The translations under genes were made by a program, and so were the position numbers. Positions 8,634 through 15,492 of a stretch of 64,000 nt of DNA are shown here, piece after piece. The notes under the pieces are model-generated. The model searched no databases and was not told the DNA's origin. It saw only the letters and a list, made by a program, of their open reading frames with translations. The DNA lies in assembly GCA_039817415.1 (NCBI GenBank), contig JBCBVV010000001.1, positions 310,001 to 374,000 on the forward strand, read 5' to 3'. Every line of letters begins with the position of its first letter. Position 1 is the stretch's first letter. The stretch is from JALEFZ01 sp039817415 (GTDB lineage Bacteria; Bacteroidota; Bacteroidia; J057).

Positions 8634-9227
8634 TTATCTGGAGTTTTTTGAATGAATCTCTGAAGAGGCTTTCCGCTGGGAATGGACCAATTTGAATGCC
8701 TGGTGATCAAAGTGGTGATTGATATGTTCCATAACATGCCATATAATCCCCTTTCGGCTATAAGTATAAACGTGTTTGAAACCTGCTTTTTCGTAGGCTC
8801 GGATCGCTCTGGGATTCTTAGAGACCACTTCTATCCTGCATCTCCTAACCTTCATTTCTCTGAATAGATAAGAGGTAAGGGTTCGAATCGCATCTGTTCC
8901 ATAGCCTCTTCCGTAGTATTTTTCCTCCGCAATCAGGATATCCAATTCTACAGAATGATCTCGCTCTTCTATTTCATTGTAATTGATCTGCCCTATTCTG
9001 GTTTGATCAAGCATGATAAGAAAGGCTCTTCCCTTATTCAGCTGTGAACCATCAAAATAATAGTTGGGCCATTCATGCTTAAAAACCACATAAGAAGGCA
9101 CTTCATCCCCGTACAATTCCCCATACCAAAATGGGGTTGCATCAGAACTGGTAGCCCAACGGTAAAAAAGCTGGCGCTCCCTCAACGTCATGGGTCTCAA
9201 CAATACGTAATCTCCTCTCAATTCCAT
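8634..9227 (-). CDS. GNAT-family N-acetyltransferase (RimJ-like)
   Basis: A 197-residue acetyl-CoA-dependent transferase of the RimJ/SpeG type. The acetyl-CoA pyrophosphate loop is visible as YYGRGYGTDAIRTL (the Q/RxxGxG/A pattern), preceded by the beta-4 strand VELDILIAEE and followed by NPRAIRAYEKAGFK, the standard motif B. The acceptor is unknown. The ATG at 9227 gives a full-length domain beginning MELRGDYVLLRPMT. It converges on crtI, its stop lying against that gene's terminator. Confidence 0.85.
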   Translation of the reverse strand: MELRGDYVLLRPMTLRERQLFYRWATSSDATPFWYGELYGDEVPSYVVFKHEWPNYYFDGSQLNKGRAFLIMLDQTRIGQINYNEIEERDHSVELDILIAEEKYYGRGYGTDAIRTLTSYLFREMKVRRCRIEVVSKNPRAIRAYEKAGFKHVYTYSRKGIIWHVMEHINHHFDHQAFKLVHSQRKASSEIHSKNSR

Positions 9228-9617
9228 TACCCAACTTCATTATGCACAGCATAAGCAAATAGGTTCACAAAAGTTTTTCCATCTAGACTATTCCTATATG
9301 AATATATCTTAATACATTGATTATCAGATGAATATACATGTATACAACTTCCCCTTGAGAAATAAAAGGATTCGCTGAAATACTTAAACCATATTTGCCA
9401 ATTTCCCTCTTAAAGAACGGCTAATAGGGTTTTATTTCAAATAAGCTTTGCTCGATATTCTAAAATTTTCATATAGCTGAATTAATATCCATGCCATATT
9501 TTTTTGTCACGCTCAAATTACCTGCCGTGTCTTAACCCTAAGTAGCATCATAAATCAGCCATTATTACTCCTGATTTTTTTCTATTTTCCAGTGTTCTGT
9601 TAAAACCCTAGTAGTTC
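9228..9617. other. Noncoding gap between divergent GNAT and response-regulator fusion
   Basis: About 390 AT-rich bases separate two divergently transcribed genes. It must carry the promoters of both. I find no convincing ORF, tRNA-like fold or terminator. Several short AT dyads (around 9298-9345) occur but are not distinctive. No full TTTG / TAnnTTTG promoter pair stands out. Confidence 0.5.
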
Positions 9618-11282
9618 ATGAAATTACCCATCATTCTCATTGTTGACGATGACCCGCAGGTGTTACGTGCCATTCGAAGGGATGTAAGAAAGCAATACAA
9701 GACATCATACAGGGTCATGGCTACAGAATCGGCCAATGAAGCCTTGGAAACATTGGAAAAGCTCAAAAAAGAGAGCCAGAATGTTGCCTTGTTTCTTTCC
9801 GATCAGCGTATGCCTGAAATGCTAGGCGTAGAATTTTTGGAGAAGGCAAAAGTCTTTTTTCCTCAGGCGAAAAGGGTCATTCTCACCGCCTACTCGGACA
9901 TTGATGCTGCTATCAAGGCCATTAATGATGTCCAATTAGATTATTACCTGACAAAACCCTGGGATCCACCAGAGGAGAAGTTGTTCCCAATATTGGACGA
10001 CTTATTAGATGAGTGGAACTCGAAGGTCATTCCAGATTACGAAGGCCTCAAATTAATCGGGCATCAGTTTTCTCCCAAGGCGCATCAGATTAAGGATTAC
10101 CTGACAGGTAACCTTGTCCCCTACCAGTGGCTAGATGTAAGCCAACAAGGCAAGGCGACTGAATTGCTCAATTTTCACAGTCTCAATCACCAGGAGCTGC
10201 CCGTTTTGATTTTTGCAGATGGATCAAGCCTGGTTAATCCTGAGATTGCCGATATAGCCCCTAGAATTGAACGGAATACCGAGGCCAAACAGGAACTTTA
10301 CGATGTAGCTATCATAGGTGCAGGGCCCGCTGGACTTTCCGCTGCTGTATATGGAGGTTCAGAAGGTCTAAAGACGCTCTTAATTGAAAGAAGAGCTCCT
10401 GGAGGGCAAGCAGGCACCAGTTCTAGGATAGAAAACTACCTAGGCTTCCCTTCAGGCTTAAGTGGTTCTGATCTCGCGAGAAGAGCGATTACCCAAGCGG
10501 AAAGGTTCGGAATAGACTTTCTCTCTCCCGCTGAAGTAGAAAACATCTCCACAAAAGATCAATACAAGATTATCAAACTGACGGATGGGCAGGAAATCTA
10601 TAGCAAGTCCGTCGTCATTTCCACTGGTGTGGACTATAGAAGGCTTCCCGCAGAAGGAGTGGATCAGTTTACGGGAGCAGGAATCTACTATGGTGCAGCA
10701 ACCACGGAGGCTCATGCTTGCAAAAATAGAGACATTTATATTGTTGGAGGAGGAAACTCTGCTGGACAAGGGGCGATGTATCTTTCCCGCTTTGCCAGAA
10801 ATGTTTATATCCTGATCAGAAAACCTGACCTGAGTGCTACCATGTCTCAATACCTTATCGACCAAATTGATCAAACTGAGAATATCCATGTTTTGGGTAG
10901 GACACAGATCAAAGAGGCTATGGGGAAAGAGGGTCATCTAGCAGCATTATCCATTGAGGATATGGAAGCCGGTGGATGTAGAGAGGTTGAGGCAGGGGCA
11001 TTGTTTATCTTTATTGGTGCACGTCCCTATACAGAATGGCTTCAAATGGACCTACATCGAGATCCCAAAGGCTATTTGTTTACAGGAAGAGACTTGTTCA
11101 ATGTAGATGGATTCCAGACAGCTTGGAAGTTGGAGAGATCCCCCTACTTCTTGGAAACCAGTATTCCAGGTATTTTTGCTGCGGGCGACGTTCGCTCTGG
11201 AGCCATGAACCGTGTAGCTTCCGCTGTAGGTGAAGGTGCAATGAGTATTAGCTTTGTACACAAATACTTGTCTGAAGTTTAA
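9618..11282 (+). CDS. Response regulator fused to thioredoxin-reductase-like flavoprotein
   Basis: A 554-residue three-part protein. Residues 1-130 are a REC domain with the acidic pocket DDD at 10-12, phospho-acceptor Asp62 (FLSDQRMP) and Lys113 (YLTKPW). Residues ~140-215 form a thioredoxin/glutaredoxin-like spacer without a CxxC. Residues 228-554 are an FAD/NAD(P)-dependent reductase with GAGPAG at 234-239, GGGNSAG at 377-383 and the FAD-contacting FAAGDVRSG near the C-terminus. Where thioredoxin reductases have CATCDG, this protein reads AATTEA (360-365), so the redox disulfide is missing and it cannot act as a standard thioredoxin reductase. The only nearby cysteine is Cys368. The downstream gene encodes a UBP zinc finger. 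A likely reading is a phosphorylation-controlled flavoenzyme with an unknown electron acceptor. Confidence 0.88.
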   Translation: MKLPIILIVDDDPQVLRAIRRDVRKQYKTSYRVMATESANEALETLEKLKKESQNVALFLSDQRMPEMLGVEFLEKAKVFFPQAKRVILTAYSDIDAAIKAINDVQLDYYLTKPWDPPEEKLFPILDDLLDEWNSKVIPDYEGLKLIGHQFSPKAHQIKDYLTGNLVPYQWLDVSQQGKATELLNFHSLNHQELPVLIFADGSSLVNPEIADIAPRIERNTEAKQELYDVAIIGAGPAGLSAAVYGGSEGLKTLLIERRAPGGQAGTSSRIENYLGFPSGLSGSDLARRAITQAERFGIDFLSPAEVENISTKDQYKIIKLTDGQEIYSKSVVISTGVDYRRLPAEGVDQFTGAGIYYGAATTEAHACKNRDIYIVGGGNSAGQGAMYLSRFARNVYILIRKPDLSATMSQYLIDQIDQTENIHVLGRTQIKEAMGKEGHLAALSIEDMEAGGCREVEAGALFIFIGARPYTEWLQMDLHRDPKGYLFTGRDLFNVDGFQTAWKLERSPYFLETSIPGIFAAGDVRSGAMNRVASAVGEGAMSISFVHKYLSEV

Positions 11283-11333
11283 GAATAAGCCCGTACACCT
11301 AGTTTCAGCTAGCCATATACTCGGAAGGAAATT

Positions 11334-11606
11334 ATGCCCAAAAAAAGTTGCCAGCATCTAGATACGACCACCCTCATCCCTGTAGAGGAAGGAGAGAATG
11401 TCTGCCAAGAATGTATCAAAACTGGAGATCGATGGGTACATCTCAGGAAATGCCAAAGCTGTGGTGTTGTTTTGTGCTGTGATTCTTCTCCCAATAAACA
11501 TGCAAGCGCACACTTTGAGGAAAGTGGTCATCCTGTTATGATTTCTGCGGAAAAGGGTGAAAGATGGGCCTGGTGCTATGAAGACAAGATATTACAGAGA
11601 TATTAA
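11334..11606 (+). CDS. UBP-type zinc finger protein
   Basis: A 90-residue protein made almost wholly of a ZnF-UBP domain: Cys6, His8, Cys24/Cys27 (CQEC), Cys40/Cys43 (CQSC), Cys48, His56, His60 and His66, in the order that binds up to three zinc ions. In eukaryotes this domain binds the free C-terminal Gly-Gly of ubiquitin; in bacteria its ligand is not established. It follows the response-regulator/flavoprotein gene by 51 bases on the same strand and is closed by a strong terminator, so the two are probably one transcript. The pairing suggests that the finger partners or regulates the flavoprotein. Confidence 0.88.
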   Translation: MPKKSCQHLDTTTLIPVEEGENVCQECIKTGDRWVHLRKCQSCGVVLCCDSSPNKHASAHFEESGHPVMISAEKGERWAWCYEDKILQRY

Positions 11607-11610
11607 AAAA

Positions 11611-11645
11611 AGAGGCGGCCAGTTTTCACTAGCCGCCTCTTTTTT
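11611..11645. terminator. Bidirectional terminator
   Basis: A nine-base perfect stem (agaggcggc / gccgcctct) with a twelve-base loop is flanked by an A-run on the left and a T-run on the right. It ends the zinc finger transcript on the plus strand and the convergent small T9SS gene on the minus strand. Confidence 0.9.
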
Positions 11646-11657
11646 GTGTATATATCT

Positions 11658-12002
11658 TTACTTGATGATCAACCTCTTGGTGGTTTTCTCATCTCCTTTT
11701 TCAATTTGTACAAAATAGACACCAGAGGGCATATTCCTTAGGTCAAGCTGGAATCGCTCATTTGCCTGTACTTGGTTGAAAGAAACTTCCTGCCCAATTA
11801 AGTTAAGCACCTTCACATTGAAGGTCTCCATGTCATCAGACTTAATCTCCAGATAAGCTACTCCATCTGAGGGATTGGGGTAAAGAGAAACAGATAAGTT
11901 GAAAGAATCAACATCATCCCATAGGTTCACTGGGTTTACATCTGTAGCGTAAACACCGGAGAGCATAAGGAATGAAAAAAGGAGTGTAAATATCTGTTTC
12001 AT
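11658..12002 (-). CDS. Small secreted protein with T9SS type A sorting domain
   Basis: A 114-residue protein with a signal peptide ending near GVYA, a short linker of about 15 residues, and then a C-terminal T9SS type A sorting domain (VSLYPNPSDGVAYLEI, then MPSGVYFVQI and the basic end KRLIIK). The sorting domain normally directs large cargo through the type IX secretion system, where it is cleaved. Here there is almost no cargo between signal and tail. It may be a truncated remnant of a larger cargo protein or a genuine tiny secreted protein. It stands alone on its strand, with a hairpin on the 3' side and 370 noncoding bases on the 5' side. Confidence 0.8.
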   Translation of the reverse strand: MKQIFTLLFSFLMLSGVYATDVNPVNLWDDVDSFNLSVSLYPNPSDGVAYLEIKSDDMETFNVKVLNLIGQEVSFNQVQANERFQLDLRNMPSGVYFVQIEKGDEKTTKRLIIK

Positions 12003-12374
12003 CTGGTCAAGTCTAAATGCATACCTAAAATATACCTAATTTTATGCCAAATTGTTACAGATTCATAGGAAAAGATACTTGAGTATGCTGCAATCGAGGA
12101 TGAACGTGTCATATTTGAGGATAAGCGTGAATATTGGCCCCTCATTTTTTCTACAAACTTCCGCCCAGATTAGGTAGAGTCATTACCTAGACAATCTCCT
12201 TCTAATTGTCATTATATCAGACATCCCCAAAATAAAAGTTGTCTGATACACCAAAAAATCGGACCTTTCTAACAATGATATATCTGAAAGTTGAAAAAAT
12301 TCAATTTTTCCTGGCGTTTCTCCCAAGTATTTCTCTCAAATCTAGCTTAGGATGTATATCAAACTACACAACTG
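12003..12374. other. Noncoding gap between divergent T9SS-tail gene and EamA transporter
   Basis: About 370 bases with no credible gene. On the minus strand, TATATTTT about 25 bases before the ATG at 12002 is a loose match to the -7 box. A run of T and A residues precedes the EamA start. No hairpin terminator or structured RNA was recognised. Confidence 0.45.
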
Positions 12375-13277
12375 TTGAACAAGTCAAGCTTTAACATATC
12401 CTCCACCCAACTGGTCTGGATATTGGTGAGTTTGTTAGCCTTAATATGGGGCAGTTCCTACCTCGTATTGAAAAGGGCCTTGGTCGTTTTTTCACCTGCC
12501 CAGGTAGCTGCAGCCAGAATGGCTATTGCAGCCATGTTTATGCTCCCCATTGCTATCCCTAATTTTCGAAAGATCCCGAGAGACAAATGGGCTATCTTAA
12601 TTGTATTTGCCCTGATGACCAATGCACTCATTACCTATTTGAATGCTTTGGCTCAAAGCCAAATTTCCAGTTCCCTTAATGGGATTGTCAGTGCTTTGAC
12701 CCCAGTTATGACCTACCTCATAGGCATCACACTGTATGGACAGCGGGGAAGTAGGCCCCAAAGCATGGGCTTGATTTTGGGCTTGGCAGGTTCCATTATA
12801 CTCGTTTTTTTCGGGCAAAAAGCAGGATTTGGGACGATCAACCTATTTGTTCTTGTGGCGATTGGGGCAGCCTTTTTTACGGGATTTGCGGCCAATATGA
12901 TCAGGTTCAACCTTCAGGGTCTCACGGTGATGCAAATTTCGTCGATGGGCTTTGTCCTTGTATTTCCGTTAGCGTTGGCTTATACCTTATATTCGGACTT
13001 TATCCCTACAGCACTTGGAAGTATGGATGGTCAAATTGCCTTGTTTGAGGTAACCTTTTTGGCTATTCTGGCCAATGTGGCCGGGATTATCTTGTTTACA
13101 AAGTTAGTTGAGATTAGCAATCCTGTAATTGCTAGCTTGGTGACTTACCTGGTGCCAGTAATAGCTTTAGGCTGGGGAATTTGGGATGGAGAGCTTATTA
13201 ATATCTACCAGTTGATCGGCATGGCCATTATCATCCTGAGTGTATGGATTGTAGGCAAGACCATTCGAGGAGAATAG
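12375..13277 (+). CDS. EamA/DMT-family transporter
   Basis: A 300-residue membrane protein with ten predicted helices arranged as two EamA repeats. The first repeat opens with the characteristic LIWGSSYLVLKRAL, and the second repeat ends with a glycine-rich helix (YQLIGMAIIILSVWIVG). Family members export amino acids, nucleobases or other metabolites across the inner membrane; the substrate is unknown. The start is a TTG, because the only upstream ATG (12352) is out of frame and a TAG closes the frame just above. It converges on rpsB and shares a terminator with it. Confidence 0.88.
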   Translation: MNKSSFNISSTQLVWILVSLLALIWGSSYLVLKRALVVFSPAQVAAARMAIAAMFMLPIAIPNFRKIPRDKWAILIVFALMTNALITYLNALAQSQISSSLNGIVSALTPVMTYLIGITLYGQRGSRPQSMGLILGLAGSIILVFFGQKAGFGTINLFVLVAIGAAFFTGFAANMIRFNLQGLTVMQISSMGFVLVFPLALAYTLYSDFIPTALGSMDGQIALFEVTFLAILANVAGIILFTKLVEISNPVIASLVTYLVPVIALGWGIWDGELINIYQLIGMAIIILSVWIVGKTIRGE

Positions 13278-13301
13278 CTTCGAACTCAAGAAGATCACAT
13301 A

Positions 13302-13333
13302 AAAAAAGGGATATCTTTCGATATCCCTTTTCT
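13302..13333. terminator. Bidirectional terminator between EamA gene and rpsB
   Basis: A ten-base inverted repeat (aaagggatat / atatcccttt) with a six-base loop has an A-run on the left and a T-rich tail on the right. It serves the plus-strand transporter and the minus-strand ribosomal operon. Confidence 0.85.
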
Positions 13334-13348
13334 ATTTTCTTAGGCTAA

Positions 13349-14122
13349 TTAGCTTTTAGCTTCAACTACTTCTGCAGCATCTTCAGCTTTTTGGCGGTTA
13401 GCTTCTTTTTTGATTTTATCTTCCTCACGACGCTTCTTACGCTCTTCAAGCCCTTCTGCAATAGCATCAGTAATGGTGCGGATGATCAGCTGAATAGACT
13501 TAGCTGCATCATCATTTGCAGGGATAGGGAAGTCAACCTTAGTTGGGTCGGAGTTCGTATCTACCATGGCGATGGTAGGAATATTTAGCTTTCTTGCCTC
13601 AGATATGGCAATGTGCTCTTTTTTGATGTCAACGATAAAGAGAGCTGAAGGAAGTCTGTTTAGGTCAGCAATACCGCCCAACACACGATTCAGTTTCTCT
13701 TGCTCACGAGAGAACATCAATCTTTCTTTCTTGTTGATACGCTCGAAGGTTCCATCGCTTTTCATCTTTTCGATGTTCTTCATGCGCTTGATGGACTTCC
13801 TTACAGTAGAGAAGTTAGTCAGCATTCCACCTAACCAACGCTCAGTAACGTAAGGCATGTTCACCCTGGATGCTTCTGTTTCGACGATTTCCTTTGCCTG
13901 CTTTTTGGTGGCAACGAACATCACCTTACGACCAGAAACGGCCAGCTGCTTCGCTACGCGAGAGGCTTCGTCAAGCATACGTAGCGTTTTGTTCAAATCG
14001 AGAATGTGGATACCATTTCTCTCCATAAAGATGTAAGGAGACATCTTTGGATTCCACTTCTTTTTCAGGTGTCCGAAGTGAACACCAGCTTCCAATAGAC
14101 TTTGATATGTAGGTTGATCCAT
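13349..14122 (-). CDS. rpsB: 30S ribosomal protein S2
   Basis: A 257-residue protein with the S2 signatures: GVHFGHLKKKWNPKM at the N-terminus, RWLGGMLTNF in the middle, and PSALFIVDIKKEH then PTIAMVDTNSDPTKVDFPIPANDDA. S2 binds the 30S head-body junction and bridges S1. A charged C-terminal tail of ~30 residues ends the protein. It is the last gene of rplM-rpsI-rpsB. In many Bacteroidota tsf (elongation factor Ts) follows rpsB; here a terminator and an unrelated convergent gene follow instead. Confidence 0.98.
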   Translation of the reverse strand: MDQPTYQSLLEAGVHFGHLKKKWNPKMSPYIFMERNGIHILDLNKTLRMLDEASRVAKQLAVSGRKVMFVATKKQAKEIVETEASRVNMPYVTERWLGGMLTNFSTVRKSIKRMKNIEKMKSDGTFERINKKERLMFSREQEKLNRVLGGIADLNRLPSALFIVDIKKEHIAISEARKLNIPTIAMVDTNSDPTKVDFPIPANDDAAKSIQLIIRTITDAIAEGLEERKKRREEDKIKKEANRQKAEDAAEVVEAKS

Positions 14123-14133
14123 GATTTCTTCGA

Positions 14134-14523
14134 TTAACGCTTAGAGAACTGCTCGCTTTTACGTGCTTTTCTCAGACCTGGCTTCTTACGCTCCACCTTA
14201 CGTGCATCACGAGTCATCAATCCTGCTCTCTTCAATGGAGAACGATACTCTTCGTTCATCTCTACAAGGGCGCGGGAAATTCCCAATCTGATAGCCTCAG
14301 CTTGTCCCTTGATTCCACCGCCGTTTACATTGGCAGTGATGTCAAACTCTCCAGAGGTCAATCCCAATACAGTGAATGGCTCATTCACTTTCAATTGGAA
14401 TAGATCAATTGGAAAGTAAACTTCAAGATCCTTTTTGTTGATCTTGAAGTCTCCGCTCCCTGGCTTAAGCTGCACACGGGCTACGGCTCTTTTTCTTCTT
14501 CCGACTTTAATTGATTGACTCAT
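14134..14523 (-). CDS. rpsI: 30S ribosomal protein S9
   Basis: A 129-residue protein with the S9 core: VGRRKRAVARVQLKPG near the start, GGGIKGQAEAIRLGISRAL in the middle, and the universal basic tail ending KSEQFSKR, which reaches into the ribosomal P site and contacts tRNA. It sits 11 bases before rpsB and 40 bases after rplM on the same strand, the standard L13-S9 pairing. Confidence 0.98.
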   Translation of the reverse strand: MSQSIKVGRRKRAVARVQLKPGSGDFKINKKDLEVYFPIDLFQLKVNEPFTVLGLTSGEFDITANVNGGGIKGQAEAIRLGISRALVEMNEEYRSPLKRAGLMTRDARKVERKKPGLRKARKSEQFSKR

Positions 14524-14563
14524 GTGAATCTTTCAGTGTTAAGTGTATAACTTTACTGTTTGA

Positions 14564-15010
14564 TTATTTGATTTCGTAAACTTCAGGCTCCTGTGCCTCA
14601 TGTGGATGCGTATCTCCAACATACACACGCATGTTAGTGAATAGCTTGCGTCCTAGGCGATTTTTTGGCAGCATACCTCGAACAGCTTTTTCAAGCATTC
14701 TGGTAGGATGCTTGACCATCATGTCCTTGGCAACTATTTCACGCTGACCACCAGGATAACCCGTGTGACGGATGTATACCTTATTGTCCCACTTGGAACC
14801 AGTCAGGCGAATTTTGTCCGCGTTTAATACAATGACGTTGTCTCCACAATCTGCATGTGGCGTATACAAAGGCTTGTGCTTTCCACGAAGCAACTTGGCA
14901 ATTTCACTAGCAGCACGTCCGAGCACCATGCCCTGAACGTCAACTACCAACCACTTTTTGTCTGCGGTCGCAATATTGGCGGAAACTGTCTTATATGTAT
15001 TGGCGTACAT
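14564..15010 (-). CDS. rplM: 50S ribosomal protein L13
   Basis: A 148-residue protein of normal length. It carries WLVVDVQGMVLGRAASEIAKLLRGK, the HADCGDNVIVLNADKIRLTG segment and the MLPKNRLGRKLFTNMRVY motif of L13, an early-assembly protein of the large subunit. It is the first gene of the rplM-rpsI-rpsB operon, which is probably driven by a promoter just upstream (minus strand, near 15052-15084). Confidence 0.98.
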   Translation of the reverse strand: MYANTYKTVSANIATADKKWLVVDVQGMVLGRAASEIAKLLRGKHKPLYTPHADCGDNVIVLNADKIRLTGSKWDNKVYIRHTGYPGGQREIVAKDMMVKHPTRMLEKAVRGMLPKNRLGRKLFTNMRVYVGDTHPHEAQEPEVYEIK

Positions 15011-15492
15011 TAGTCTTTTTTTACTGCTGTAATCTGTCCTAAAAAATGGTTGTGCAATTACGGATATTTTAAATAGAAATGCAACCTTAGTCTAGCTTTT
15101 CATGCAGAAGTATTTGGCCCTACTTCATAAGAAAACCTAAATCCATCTCCTTCAAGCAAATTCTACTAAGGAATGAGGGTACAACTCACCCAAAACATTC
15201 TTATATGTCTAACAAATGACCAGAATTTCTAGGGAGGGTGACAAAATTAAGCAATAATCCTTCAACATGTGTAATGGATTGCCAGTTTATGGAAAAAGAA
15301 TTGCTTCCTACTCCTATACTATAAGGCCAACTTCCATGTCCTAGTGAAGGACAAAGTCCACTACAACTCAAATTATATCCCCATTTATAGGGCGTTATTT
15401 ATCCCCCAAACTTATCATTGCGTTCCTACGTTTTTTAGGTTAAATTTTAGCTTACAGCTAAATTCTCAAGACAAATAAGACCAACCTCATAT
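15011..15492. other. Noncoding gap with presumed rplM and gliding-protein promoters
   Basis: About 480 bases between divergent genes. On the minus strand, TTG at about 15082-15084 followed 21 bases later by TAATTGCA (about 15053-15060) is a loose -33/-7 pair 40-50 bases before rplM. The rest is AT-rich with no ORF that looks coding and no tRNA or clear hairpin. An autoregulatory L13 leader could lie here, but I cannot see one. Confidence 0.4.

Noticed and set aside
9618..11282. Calling the fused flavoprotein a standard thioredoxin reductase (trxB)
   Set aside because: The redox CxxC is absent and replaced by AATTEA; no gene symbol was given.
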